Of a stretch of DNA of 64,000 nt, positions 15,055 through 24,087 are shown piece after piece (position 1 is the stretch's first letter; each line of letters starts with the position of its first letter). Source of the stretch: Anaerococcus degeneri (lineage in GTDB: Bacteria; Bacillota; Clostridia; Tissierellales; Peptoniphilaceae); NCBI RefSeq assembly GCF_017874475.1, contig NZ_JAGGLO010000007.1, positions 32,992 through 96,991 of the forward strand, written 5' to 3'. The notes under the pieces are model-generated. The model searched no databases. It had not been told where the DNA came from and was given only the letters and a program-made list of their open reading frames with translations. The position numbers and the translations under genes are program-made.

Positions 15055-17622
15055 CTAGTTAAGTTTGAGATTTGCTAAGTCGCTTGCTTTAATTACATTG
15101 GTTCTTTCTAATTCTGTCAGCTCGTCTGCTAAGAAATTGCTGGAAGTTTTACCTTTAATTAGATATTTTTCTTCCTTGTCTATGTTAGGATTGTACAATC
15201 TTAATAAAAGTTTGTCTCCATATTCTTCTTTTTTGAGTGTTGAGAAAATTACATTACCTTCAACTTCTAGTAAAGAATAATCCTTATCTAATGCTTTGTG
15301 ATCTTTAGGAATTACAAAATTATTAGTATTATCTAGGATTTCTCCAGCTTGATATACAAAAGGCTTGTTTAGTGCATCATGGGCAAACTTGTGCATATCA
15401 TAATAGTTTTTATCACAATCTCTAATATAAAAAGTAGTTTTGATAGTTTTTCCAATTATTTCGTGACCTAATTCTTTTGTGTATACACCAGAAGCACGAC
15501 CAGGTCTATCATTAAGGTCTTCTTTTCCTAGATAAGGAATTGATCTAAAAGTTGTGAGGGCTATTTTTGAATTATCTAAGATTTCATATTCCCTAACACC
15601 ATCGCTTACAACTTGCACAGTTTTATCAGAATTTAAACCAGCAAAAGAAATCATCGGCTCAATTCCTCTTGGTTTTTCATCCCACTTTTCATCTTTCCAA
15701 TTAGAGTATTTATCATAATCAACTTCTCTTATTATTGTAGAAAATTGATTATCAGATAAAGAATGGTCAGAAGAAATCTTGCTTGCTACTACTAACCTAT
15801 CCCTGTGCTCATGGATTTGGTTTGTAGTTTCTTGGCTTACTTCTATAAATTTCTTTCCTTTGTATAGGGTAATATCTATTTTAGAAATTAAATTGGCATT
15901 TAAAACGCCTTTTTCCCTATCTTTGAGATTATATGGTAGGATTCTTTTGAGGTTAAAAGATAATTTTTCAAAGAAAATGTTCTTTTCTACTCTAATATTA
16001 TCTACAGTGCCTTCGTTTATATACAAATCCTTGTTTGGACTTGAATAATCGTAAGAATCTCCTTCGTCACCGTTATTTTCTAGATATATTTCTGATATAT
16101 TACTATCTCCAACAACTTTGACATGACCATTATCCTCTAATATTACTTTATAGAATGTATTTTCTATAAAATCGCAGGAAGTTTTATTAATTTCGATTTC
16201 CTTTAGCTCTTTAGATTCAATTATATCATAAGTTTGATAACCCATTGGAAGAAATGAATCGAAAATCATAACTTCAAACTTATTTAATTTATCATAATTA
16301 TTAAGGTTTGAAGATTCTTCATTATTGACTCCTATTTCTTTTTGAGATTTTTTAAGGTCATCTGTAAAATCTTCTTTAGATAAGATTAGGTAGTCTATAT
16401 TCTTGCCATCTCTTTTAATTTCAAAATTTTCAAAAGGCACAAGGATTTCAAACTTAATGAAGCCATCCCTAATATTTGGAGAAAGGTTGTAGGCTTGGAA
16501 TGAGAAATCTTTAGGATGTATTCTATCACCAATTCTCCTACAGATTAAATCAATGAGGTTAGAAGCATAGTCATAAGCTATATCGTAGCGATTTTCTATA
16601 AATTTATTTGTAAGGTCTGAATTGCACATTCCTATTGAATCGTGGGCAGAATTATCAAGCATAAGTCTCCAAATTTTCTCGATAATTTCTGATTCATACC
16701 TTAATCCTAAATTATAAGCTAAACTCATAAGTGGCTCTAGCTTGTGAGAAATAAGTCTTTCGAGTAAGTTGTTTTTATTTTTGAGATCTGCTCTTGTTGA
16801 GAAAATAGACTTGTGAGTTCTAGAAAATTGTCCAAAGGTAAATTCACCAGAATATTCTTTCAAATTGTCTTTGTTAGCTTCAAATAATTCATCAAGAGAA
16901 TCTTCTAATGAAGTAATTTTTATATCCATTCCTGAAGTCTTATTTAATTTTTGAAGATTTTTTCTTATAGGTTTTTGATCTTCTCCATTAAATAAGATAT
17001 ATGGTTCTTTATTACCAAATTTTTTCAGTTTAGAAATTAATTCTTCAAAATATTCTTTATTAGCATCATTTGGAGGATATGCCATCACACCGTAGTGATA
17101 TATGTTAAATGATTTTATTTTATAGCCACCATTAGATTTCCAGATAAACTCTCTGTCTTCAAGAAGATGATTTGCAATTCCCCTTCTGAAAACGGCGTAT
17201 TCTAAGTTAAACTGGTTAAATAGCATTGGTAATTGAGCACTCATACCAAAGCTATCGGGAAGGTATCCGATTTTTTGATATCCGCCATATTTATTAGAAT
17301 CTTTTACTCCATAAAGAAGGTTTCTTAATATACTCTCGCCAGAAATTACAAGGGTGTCAGTTTGAGTGTACCAAGGTCCTATTATTAATCTTTTTTCTTT
17401 AACAAGTTTTTTTACTAATTCTTCTTTTTCAGGACGGAATTTTAGATAATCGTTAATTATAGATGTTTGTCCATCTAGTAAAAATGAATGAAATTCTTGA
17501 CTTTCATCAAGAAAATCAAGAATTTCATCAAATACAAATGTTGAATAAATCTCAGACCTTTGGGATGTAAAATACCATTCTCTATCCCAATGGGTATGAG
17601 CTATCACATTCACTTTATTCAT
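15055..17622 (-). CDS. mngB: Glycoside hydrolase 38 alpha-mannosidase (mannosylglycerate hydrolase-like)
   Basis: An 855-residue cytoplasmic GH38 enzyme. The N-terminus carries the zinc-site motif AHTHWDREWYFT (residues 8-19). The family acid/nucleophile region follows (IIGPWYTQTDTLV near 105 and GYLPDSFGMSAQLP near 140, where the Asp is the expected nucleophile), and LDNSAHDSIGMC near 328 supplies further metal ligands. Length and the N-terminal HWDREWYFT match MngB, which hydrolyses 2-O-(6-phospho-mannosyl)-D-glycerate. The start overlaps the upstream EIIC gene by 8 bases, linking uptake and cleavage. The exact alpha-mannoside is not proven; host alpha-mannosyl glycans are an alternative. 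Confidence 0.85.
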   Translation of the reverse strand: MNKVNVIAHTHWDREWYFTSQRSEIYSTFVFDEILDFLDESQEFHSFLLDGQTSIINDYLKFRPEKEELVKKLVKEKRLIIGPWYTQTDTLVISGESILRNLLYGVKDSNKYGGYQKIGYLPDSFGMSAQLPMLFNQFNLEYAVFRRGIANHLLEDREFIWKSNGGYKIKSFNIYHYGVMAYPPNDANKEYFEELISKLKKFGNKEPYILFNGEDQKPIRKNLQKLNKTSGMDIKITSLEDSLDELFEANKDNLKEYSGEFTFGQFSRTHKSIFSTRADLKNKNNLLERLISHKLEPLMSLAYNLGLRYESEIIEKIWRLMLDNSAHDSIGMCNSDLTNKFIENRYDIAYDYASNLIDLICRRIGDRIHPKDFSFQAYNLSPNIRDGFIKFEILVPFENFEIKRDGKNIDYLILSKEDFTDDLKKSQKEIGVNNEESSNLNNYDKLNKFEVMIFDSFLPMGYQTYDIIESKELKEIEINKTSCDFIENTFYKVILEDNGHVKVVGDSNISEIYLENNGDEGDSYDYSSPNKDLYINEGTVDNIRVEKNIFFEKLSFNLKRILPYNLKDREKGVLNANLISKIDITLYKGKKFIEVSQETTNQIHEHRDRLVVASKISSDHSLSDNQFSTIIREVDYDKYSNWKDEKWDEKPRGIEPMISFAGLNSDKTVQVVSDGVREYEILDNSKIALTTFRSIPYLGKEDLNDRPGRASGVYTKELGHEIIGKTIKTTFYIRDCDKNYYDMHKFAHDALNKPFVYQAGEILDNTNNFVIPKDHKALDKDYSLLEVEGNVIFSTLKKEEYGDKLLLRLYNPNIDKEEKYLIKGKTSSNFLADELTELERTNVIKASDLANLKLN

Positions 17623-18850
17623 AGTTTACCTCAGGTAGTTTACCCTTTTTAATTTGGTTATTCCTGTATAGTATATTTACAATAGCTATAAATAGGGAAC
17701 CTATTAATATGCCACCGACATATTGTAGTAGACCGGATACAAGAGGCCATGCCCATATTGCTGATTCTGGGAACCATTGAACAGCTCCAGTAACAACTGC
17801 AAATAAGGATCCTATTACTGAACCGATTACATAAAGAGGAACTGTAAATGCTGGATTTTCAAGAGCGAAAGGAATAGCGCCTTCACTTATTCCCATGAAC
17901 GCTAAGAAAATTGAAGTTTTACCAGCTTCTTTAAATTGTCTATCATAAACTCTTCTACCTACTATATATTTATCAAGTATTGTTGATAAGCCAAGACCGA
18001 TGGATGGAGTAACGATTGCTATAACCCTAGCTGTAATAGGCATTACTTTATCAACTGTAAACCCAGTTGCAACAAATCCTGCCGCTTTATTTACAGCTCC
18101 ACCTAAGTCAAAGGCTGTAAATATAGATAGAAGGATTGAGTAAACTATTTGTCCACTTTGTCCTGCAGATTCAAGCAAGTTTTTAACTTGACCGTTTAAG
18201 AATGCACCAAATGGAGTTATGACGTATAGCATAAGTATCATTGTTGTAAGTATACCAATTAATGGGATAAGGAATGTTGTTTTGAAAGCCATCCAATTGT
18301 GACTTACTTTGATTTTTTCATTTAATAACTTTATAAAGTAGCCTATAATGAAAGCTATTAATAAACCACCTAAAAATCCAGAAGGTGCAGGGGTAGCGCC
18401 TTCAAAAACACCTTCGGTTAAAACTAGTCGTTCTATCGGCTTGTTTGCAACTATACCGCCCATAAAACCACATATTAATGCAGTTTTACCACCAATTGAG
18501 TTAGCGGTGAATGCAGCGAAAATTGGAATTGCAAAACCGAATAGGGTGAATCCAAATTTTGATAAAATATCAGCTAAGTTAAGCATTGTAAGAGAAGTTC
18601 CAGTAAAATTACCTGAATTCATAGCATCAACTATTGAAACTGATGGATCTATTTTTAAAAATACATAAGGAATAAGTTGTGATATAGCACCTAAAAGTCC
18701 TCCCATGATTAAAACGGGAATCATGTAGGAAATACCAGTCATCAAGTGTTTTTGAACCTCGGTAAATTTTGAATTTGAGGTTTTCATGTTAGAATTAATT
18801 TTTTTGGGACTGCTGTTATCTGATCCGATTTTTCTTTTTGTAATTGCCAT
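17615..18850 (-). CDS. PTS fructose-family EIIC (mannosylglycerate-type)
   Basis: Membrane permease component of a fructose/mannitol-superfamily PTS. 411 residues with about nine hydrophobic segments. Typical motifs seen: GISYMIPVLIMGGLLGAIS near residue 40, GGKTALICGFMGGIVANKP near 127, APSGFLGGLLIAFIIGYF near 158, and ISEGAIPFALENP near 315. In E. coli MngA the A, B and C domains are one protein; here they are three genes in the order A, B, C. The overlap with the GH38 gene suggests an alpha-mannoside such as mannosylglycerate as substrate. The first ~30 residues are a polar extension. Confidence 0.85.
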   Translation of the reverse strand: MAITKRKIGSDNSSPKKINSNMKTSNSKFTEVQKHLMTGISYMIPVLIMGGLLGAISQLIPYVFLKIDPSVSIVDAMNSGNFTGTSLTMLNLADILSKFGFTLFGFAIPIFAAFTANSIGGKTALICGFMGGIVANKPIERLVLTEGVFEGATPAPSGFLGGLLIAFIIGYFIKLLNEKIKVSHNWMAFKTTFLIPLIGILTTMILMLYVITPFGAFLNGQVKNLLESAGQSGQIVYSILLSIFTAFDLGGAVNKAAGFVATGFTVDKVMPITARVIAIVTPSIGLGLSTILDKYIVGRRVYDRQFKEAGKTSIFLAFMGISEGAIPFALENPAFTVPLYVIGSVIGSLFAVVTGAVQWFPESAIWAWPLVSGLLQYVGGILIGSLFIAIVNILYRNNQIKKGKLPEVNYE

Positions 18851-18860
18851 AATAATCCTC

Positions 18861-19175
18861 CTAGCTATTTAAGTCGTCTTCTATTTCCTGGATAATACCA
18901 TCAGGATTTTTAATTGCCTCAGCCAAACTTACTTCATAAACCTCATAACCTTCAAATCTCTCCATATTTTGAGGAGTGATAGCTGTTGATAATAAAATAA
19001 CATCAGCTTCTGCTAGGTCTTCAGCTGTAAGTTCATTTTGGATGCCATCAGATCCTTGGGTTTCTATTTTGCATTCATAGCCCTTTTTTTCAGCCGCTTT
19101 TTGTAAAGCTTCCGCAGCCATAAATGTATGAGCTAAACCCATAGTGCAAGCACATAAACCAACAAATTTTTTCAT
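18861..19175 (-). CDS. PTS fructose-family EIIB
   Basis: A 104-residue cytoplasmic EIIB of the fructose type. The phosphorylated cysteine is expected at C10 in CTMGLAHTFMAAEAL, the family CPTGIAHT-type motif with Pro absent; a second Cys sits at position 8. It receives phosphate from the EIIA encoded one base upstream and passes it to the sugar through the EIIC encoded 10 bases downstream. Part of the five-gene operon at 13252-19596. Confidence 0.9.
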   Translation of the reverse strand: MKKFVGLCACTMGLAHTFMAAEALQKAAEKKGYECKIETQGSDGIQNELTAEDLAEADVILLSTAITPQNMERFEGYEVYEVSLAEAIKNPDGIIQEIEDDLNS

Positions 19176-19176
19176 A

Positions 19177-19596
19177 TTATTCTCCTAATTCTTGTATTTT
19201 ATCAAATACTTCATCTTCAGATGCGTTTAGGCAAAAATCTCTAAATTCTGCATCTACAAGTTTTCTGCTGAGATTAGCAAGCAGAGAAATGTGAACATCT
19301 CCGTCTTTGCTAAATAGAGCGATAACAACCTTAACCATAGAGCCATCCCAATCAATCTCATCTTTAAGTCTTAAAAAGATTAAGGAAGTCTCCAAGACAT
19401 TGCTACTTTTTGCATGGGGAATAGCAAAAGGTGGGAGCAAGGCTGTGCTCATGATCTCTTCTCTCTTAACTAATTCGTCTTTGATGGATTCCTTATCAGA
19501 AATTAGACCAGTCTTAAAAGCTTGGTCAACCAAGAAATCAAAACATTCGTCCTGATTTTTGAGGTCTACATCAAAGATAGCGTTTTCACGGTACAT
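19177..19596 (-). CDS. PTS fructose-family EIIA
   Basis: About 139 residues, PTS_EIIA_2 (mannitol/fructose) fold. The phosphohistidine is expected in PPFAIPHAKS (about residue 61). The frame stays open further upstream, but AAAGGAG is best spaced for the ATG at 19596 (protein starting MYRENAIFD), so I start it there. First gene of the operon EIIA-EIIB-EIIC-GH38-regulator, transcribed leftward. A -10-like TATACT lies upstream with no good -35, as expected if the PRD regulator activates it. Confidence 0.88.
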   Translation of the reverse strand: MYRENAIFDVDLKNQDECFDFLVDQAFKTGLISDKESIKDELVKREEIMSTALLPPFAIPHAKSSNVLETSLIFLRLKDEIDWDGSMVKVVIALFSKDGDVHISLLANLSRKLVDAEFRDFCLNASEDEVFDKIQELGE

Positions 19597-19740
19597 AACA
19601 ATCATCTCCTTTATTAAAGTATAAACCAAAATTTAAAGAAATATTCATAATTTTCTTCACAGTTTCTTGCACATTTTCGAATTATTAATTATTAGATGCA
19701 TAATTAATAAAACAGCACATGGATTTTCATTTCATAAGAT

Positions 19741-19767
19741 TAAAAAACTGACCGTGAAGGGTCAGTT
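19741..19767 (-). terminator. Terminator downstream of the chimeric esterase gene
   Basis: Minus-strand AACTGACC and GGTCAGTT (19746-19753 with 19760-19767), followed on that strand by a run of six T. A perfect 8-bp stem. Confidence 0.85.
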
Positions 19768-19797
19768 ATAAATAATATATAATTTTGTCTTATAAAT

Positions 19798-20406
19798 TTA
19801 TTTCCCAATTTCCTCAAGATAATTATTGTATTCACCTTGCCAATAAATTTTGTCTCCTTCTGTGATTTTTCTTACGACTTTGGCGGGAATGCCAAAAATT
19901 TCCCTGAAATTTTCATCCTTCATAAGGGCAAAGGCCGCAAGGGTCAAAAAAGAACCCGCCGAATCAGAAGTAAGAAAAATTTTTTCGGGATTTAGATTCA
20001 ATTTGCAAGCATTATCGTAAATATAGGAAAGACCGTCAAGGACATCCTTGATTTGGTCCCTAAAAGTCACATCAGGAAGGAGCCTGTAGTTGATATTAAC
20101 AACATTAAAACCAAACTTGGCAAGATAAATGCAAGCCTGTTTGCAAATCTCCTTAGTCCCATAAACAAGCCCACCACCGTGGACGTTAACCACAGTAGGG
20201 AGGGCATTTTTGGAAGAGTTTTCATAGTAAATATCAAAATAATGGTACAAATTCCCATCATCCTTATACGAAAGGTCAGCAAGCACTTCAACCCCATCAA
20301 GACCATAAGAAGCACAAGCCAGACGCTTGCAATCATTTTTATTCAACATTTCAATAATATCTCTAAGACCCAAATTAGGATATAGGTCCTTTTTATTATC
20401 ACTCAT
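19798..20406 (-). pseudogene. Chimeric remnant: esterase N-terminus fused to an acetyltransferase tail
   Basis: About 202 residues from the ATG at 20406, which has a GGGG ribosome site. Residues up to ...ENFREIF repeat the first ~170 residues of the esterase at 12250-13149. The frame then switches in register to IPAKVVRKITEGDKIYWQ and a short acidic tail. That tail matches the C-terminal end of left-handed-beta-helix acetyltransferases such as the one at 36464-37066 (NPAKVVRKITNQDKIYWQ). The HGGG motif and nucleophile Ser are kept, but the catalytic Asp and His regions are gone, so it is unlikely to be an active esterase. It is not frameshifted, so a short protein may still be made. Best read as a deletion fusion of two once-separate genes. 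Confidence 0.8.
19889..20389 (-). repeat. 501-bp direct repeat, copy B (inside the chimeric gene)
   Basis: Partner of 12632-13132, at a constant offset of 7257 bases with no gaps. Upstream promoter regions are also related (TTGAGC then CTCCA in both), so the original duplication probably included regulatory DNA. Confidence 0.9.
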
Positions 20407-20545
20407 AAAACCCCAACTTTCCACCTTTTAATTTACCCCAAAGAGTGGAGGGCTCAAGATTTTAAGATATATAGGATATTGCTATTAAAGAAATATAATA
20501 ATAGTTTGGAATAAAATTGTCATTATAAGTTGTAAATGTAACAAG

Positions 20546-20599
20546 AAAACACTTATACTCTTGGCTAATGTAGGCGTTAACTAAGAATATAAGTGTTTT
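20546..20599 (-). terminator. Long hairpin closing the MupG/PTS operon
   Basis: AAAACACTTATA (20546-20557) pairs perfectly with TATAAGTGTTTT (20588-20599), and pairing partly continues inward. On the minus strand the right side continues as TTTTCTTG, a modest U-run 23 bases after the EIIC stop. Confidence 0.65.
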
Positions 20600-20621
20600 A
20601 AGTTATTTTAATGAAATAATT

Positions 20622-21956
20622 TTATAGATTTTTTTCAGCTTCTAATTGTTCATCATAAAGTTGTTGATCTCTCTTTTTGAAGAAAGGATAATAGATTAAT
20701 GTAGAAACTGTAAATGTTACTATTGCAAGAACAAATGCTTTCCAATCTCCACCTGTTCCAATAAAGGCATTAAATCCTCCAGGGATAGGCCAAGCGAATT
20801 GAGCTATCATTGGTTTAACTAATCCAGATTTTGTAGCGAAATAAGCTATTGTTCCAGTTACCATAGGTGAAAGAATAAAAGGAACAGCAAAGAATGGATT
20901 ATATACAATTGGTAGACCAAAGATTATAGGTTCATTAATATTGAAAATTCCTGGAATTAATGCCGCTTTTCCTAAGACTTTAAATTGTTCACTTTTAGCG
21001 AATAGAACCATTAGTAATACTAAACCTAAAGTACCTCCAGCTCCACCTATGAACATATATGCATTATCAAATCCACCTGCAAATGGAATATTTGCTCCTT
21101 TTATATTCATTTCCATATTATATAGGACAATTGGAGTTAAGAATGCTCCAATTACGTTTGCATGTATTCCTACTAACCAAACAGCTGATATTAAGAACAT
21201 AATTATCATAGTTCCAATCCAAGATGTTGTTAAAACTGTTACAAATGCAAATGGTTTTGAAATGACATCAAAAACATCTGTTCCTAAACTTATCAAAATA
21301 CCATTCACGAGAATCATTGTTACAGCAACAAAAAATGAAGGAATCAAAGCTGTAAAAGAATTTGCTATACCTGCTGGAATAGAGTCGGGTAATTTAATTA
21401 CTATATTTTTCTTTACACAGAATCTATAAATGTTAACAGCAACATAGCTTACAATAATAGCAGTAAATACTCCGGTTGATCCCAATCTATTTGGGGCGTC
21501 ACCTATTGCCCAACCATTAATAATTCCGTTTTCTGTATCTGTTAATAGTTTTAGACTAGAGTCTTTTGCAAATTGTGGCAATGTGATGAAAAATGCAAAG
21601 ACTGATAACAACATTCCTGAAATAGGACTTAGATTCAAATTTTCTTCTTCAGAAACTAATCTTGTGTATTCATATCCAATTACACATAAGAAGTATAGTG
21701 CAATAAGTCCTATAGATGCTGTAAGAGCAAGTAAATATATATCGGCAAATTGTACTAGATAAGCTTCATAAAAACCTTGCAATGGGGTTATTACTCTTGG
21801 TAAGATGTGTAAAACCAAAAACATGGATCCCACAATTGTAAAAGGCATAGCTGCTATACCAGCGGCTTGAACTGATCTTACAAACTTGATTTGAGAAAAT
21901 TTAACCATTGGTTTCATTAAGTATTTTTCTAAAAATTCAAACATATTATTTCTCAC
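20622..21956 (-). CDS. PTS lactose/cellobiose-family EIIC
   Basis: A 444-residue membrane permease of the CelB/LacE type with about ten hydrophobic segments. Seen: AAGIAAMPFTIVGSMFLVLH near residue 31, the substrate-side GGAGGTLGLVLLM near 305, and the cytoplasmic FNINEPIIFGLPIVYNPFFA near 342 (the NEPIIFG motif is diagnostic). It is the last gene of the operon, and its start overlaps mupG by 11 bases. With the MupG neighbour the substrate is probably a muropeptide-derived disaccharide or related beta-glucoside; that is inference. Confidence 0.9.
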   Translation of the reverse strand: MRNNMFEFLEKYLMKPMVKFSQIKFVRSVQAAGIAAMPFTIVGSMFLVLHILPRVITPLQGFYEAYLVQFADIYLLALTASIGLIALYFLCVIGYEYTRLVSEEENLNLSPISGMLLSVFAFFITLPQFAKDSSLKLLTDTENGIINGWAIGDAPNRLGSTGVFTAIIVSYVAVNIYRFCVKKNIVIKLPDSIPAGIANSFTALIPSFFVAVTMILVNGILISLGTDVFDVISKPFAFVTVLTTSWIGTMIIMFLISAVWLVGIHANVIGAFLTPIVLYNMEMNIKGANIPFAGGFDNAYMFIGGAGGTLGLVLLMVLFAKSEQFKVLGKAALIPGIFNINEPIIFGLPIVYNPFFAVPFILSPMVTGTIAYFATKSGLVKPMIAQFAWPIPGGFNAFIGTGGDWKAFVLAIVTFTVSTLIYYPFFKKRDQQLYDEQLEAEKNL

Positions 21957-23052
21957 TTTCTTTTAATTTTAAATTAAATTTTTGCCATGGTTTTAAATAA
22001 TCCAATATAAAAATTTCGTCATCCGCAATTTTGCCTACAACATTGGATTTGCCAGTGTTCTTAAATGTTTTTTTTGCTATTTGAAATTCAGCTTTATATT
22101 GTTTATATTCGTTTGAATTAATTATTATAGAACCTTTTTCTATATATTCTTTTGGATTGAATTTTGGTATATCCTCATTTTCATATTCTAATACTGTATT
22201 AGATGATCTGATTATATAATCAGATATGTCTCCTCTGTAGAATAATTCCGAATTTAGGACTATTTTTTTCATTATTTCAGGGATATTATTCTCTAGTTCT
22301 ATATCTAAAGTTGGTTCTGTTAGAGAAATACTACTAATTTTTTTTAGCTCATCTTCTGTTGGATAGCAATTTGAGATTATAATATCATCAATTGAATCCA
22401 TAGCAATGAAGTGTTTTAATTGAACATCAATAGGTAAGTCCCTGTGCATTTCTAGGGTAGGAAGACCCTCAGTAATAGGCCATGGTCCAAATGCATCATC
22501 ATTTTTAGAACATATGAAAGCTGCGGTTCGGATTTTTCTTTGGTTAAATTTAACCGTATTTCTATTAAAAAAGTCCAGGCTTATTCCGCTATGTCTTTGT
22601 GGATAAAAATTATGGCAACCCATTAGATTAAATCTATTTGGGCTATAATCAAATAAATTATCTATAGAATGTTCTACTGCTGACATGTTAATTTCGATTT
22701 TTAAATTTTCTTTATTATATGTTAGACGAGATTTTTGCATGTTGTTAAATCCGCCATCTATTCTAATTCCGTCAGCTCCTATTTTTTTAAAAAAGCTTAA
22801 ATCATTTAATTTTACATCAAACATTTTAAAAATATTTTCGTTTGTGTCTACTATTATTTCAAAACCTCTATCTTTAGAGTATGTAAAAATATCTGTAAAT
22901 GTTTCTACAATTTCATCTTTGCTTTTGTTTGGTAATAATAGGTTTGAAAAAATTCTTTTAAATCCATATTTCGAAGCCTTGTCTATATATTCTTTCATAT
23001 CATCGATATTGGATTTGTCAGGATATATTGAAATACCAAGTTTTCTGTCCAT
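21946..23052 (-). CDS. mupG: MupG-type 6-phospho-N-acetylmuramidase (DUF871 family)
   Basis: A 368-residue protein of the DUF871/MupG family. The N-terminal ~240 residues form a TIM-barrel-like domain (LGISIYPDKSNIDDM at the start, ADGIRIDGGFNN near 92, MGCHNFYPQRHSG near 143). The C-terminal ~120 residues form the cyclophilin-like domain typical of the family. In Staphylococcus aureus MupG cleaves MurNAc-6P-GlcNAc, a peptidoglycan disaccharide phosphorylated on import. Here it sits between a small membrane protein gene and EIIC in a lactose/cellobiose-type PTS operon rather than beside MurP/MurQ, so the disaccharide may differ. Start ATG 23052 follows AGGAGAG. Confidence 0.85.
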   Translation of the reverse strand: MDRKLGISIYPDKSNIDDMKEYIDKASKYGFKRIFSNLLLPNKSKDEIVETFTDIFTYSKDRGFEIIVDTNENIFKMFDVKLNDLSFFKKIGADGIRIDGGFNNMQKSRLTYNKENLKIEINMSAVEHSIDNLFDYSPNRFNLMGCHNFYPQRHSGISLDFFNRNTVKFNQRKIRTAAFICSKNDDAFGPWPITEGLPTLEMHRDLPIDVQLKHFIAMDSIDDIIISNCYPTEDELKKISSISLTEPTLDIELENNIPEIMKKIVLNSELFYRGDISDYIIRSSNTVLEYENEDIPKFNPKEYIEKGSIIINSNEYKQYKAEFQIAKKTFKNTGKSNVVGKIADDEIFILDYLKPWQKFNLKLKESEK

Positions 23053-23061
23053 ATAACTCTC

Positions 23062-23445
23062 CTAAATAGATTTGTTTTTGATTTTCTTATAACATATTAG
23101 CGTTAATAGATTTGCTGTTGTCAAAGCTATTACTAAGTTGACGTAAGAATTTATTATAGAAAAAATAATATTTAAACTTAAAATAATTATAATGATACTT
23201 AGACATTTGTTTATTTTTATTTTATCTAGTTGTTTACCATTTAATACTTGAGCAGTATAAAAATTTATTAATAAGATTAATATAGGTATAACTGCTAGAC
23301 TTATAGCCGATAAGTAATCTTTTTTTACATAAAGATATAACGAGCAATAAACTATTAAGAAAAATGTTATTACTGAAATATACCTTAGAGAAAAGTAATT
23401 ATTAAAATTTTTATAATTTTTTCTTCTTTCTGAAATTAAATTCAT
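23062..23445 (-). CDS. Small four-helix membrane protein in the PTS operon
   Basis: 127 residues with about four hydrophobic segments (around 22-40, 48-66, 82-105 and 105-120) and a basic N-terminus (ERRKNYKNF). I do not recognise the family. The stop/start arrangement with EIIB (shared base at 23445) and the 9-base gap to mupG place it in the operon. The sister operon also carries a membrane protein gene (RDD family, 32498) among its PTS genes. A PTS accessory role is possible but unproven. Confidence 0.7.
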   Translation of the reverse strand: MNLISERRKNYKNFNNYFSLRYISVITFFLIVYCSLYLYVKKDYLSAISLAVIPILILLINFYTAQVLNGKQLDKIKINKCLSIIIIILSLNIIFSIINSYVNLVIALTTANLLTLICYKKIKNKSI

Positions 23446-23759
23446 TATAAATTATTTAATACTAGCTGTGCCATGGCTTCAATGCCTGAAGGGATTGGCG
23501 CATATGCCTGAAAAGTCACTTGAGCAATTTTTTTGTTATTTTTTTCTGCTTTAGCTGCAAATTCGTCATATTTCATTCTAACTTGTGGACTTATTAGTAT
23601 TAAATCATATTCGTCAGATGTGAAGGGTTTATCACCAACTGAAACGGTGGTCGCATCCATTGTTATATCTTCACCTTTTTTTTGTAGGTACTCTGTAACC
23701 TTCTTTGCCATAAGAGATGAACTCATGCCAGCATTACAAATCAACATTACTTTTTTCAT
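23445..23759 (-). CDS. PTS lactose/cellobiose-family EIIB
   Basis: 104 residues with the family phosphocysteine loop: C8 in MLICNAGMSSSLMAKK. The second half has the ILISPQVRMKYDEF segment typical of cellobiose EIIB. It accepts phosphate from the EIIA encoded just upstream (26-base overlap) and hands it to the substrate bound by EIIC. Confidence 0.93.
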   Translation of the reverse strand: MKKVMLICNAGMSSSLMAKKVTEYLQKKGEDITMDATTVSVGDKPFTSDEYDLILISPQVRMKYDEFAAKAEKNNKKIAQVTFQAYAPIPSGIEAMAQLVLNNL

Positions 23760-24087
23760 TTTTTTCCTCCAAATCTTTAAATTTTTTATTTATTTTTATC
23801 CATCTTTTAGCATTATCCATAGCCATGGTAGCCATAGTTAAATGGTCTTGTGAATGGATTAAAATCACGTTTATCGCATTTTTTTCGCCATTTGCTTCAT
23901 TTGTTAATAATTCTGTTTGTATTTTATGGCAATTAAGGAATTCTTGGTTAGCTTGTTTTAATAAAGCTTCTGCCCTTTCAAAATCGTAGTTTTCAGCCGC
24001 ATCCATGGCTTCCGATGATAGTGATCGGCTTTCACCAGCGTGAACTATGATTTGAAAGGCTATTTCATATATTTTTTCATTATCCAT
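23734..24087 (-). CDS. PTS lactose/cellobiose-family EIIA
   Basis: 117 residues, three-helix EIIA of the Lac family. Seen: FQIIVHAGESRSLSSEAMDA near residue 11 and LIHSQDHLTMA with H78 and H82, the phosphorylation motif. It overlaps the regulator stop by 8 bases and EIIB by 26 bases, so the products are translationally coupled. The extended charged C-terminus (FKDLEEKNEKSN) arises within the overlap with EIIB. Confidence 0.92.
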   Translation of the reverse strand: MDNEKIYEIAFQIIVHAGESRSLSSEAMDAAENYDFERAEALLKQANQEFLNCHKIQTELLTNEANGEKNAINVILIHSQDHLTMATMAMDNAKRWIKINKKFKDLEEKNEKSNVDL

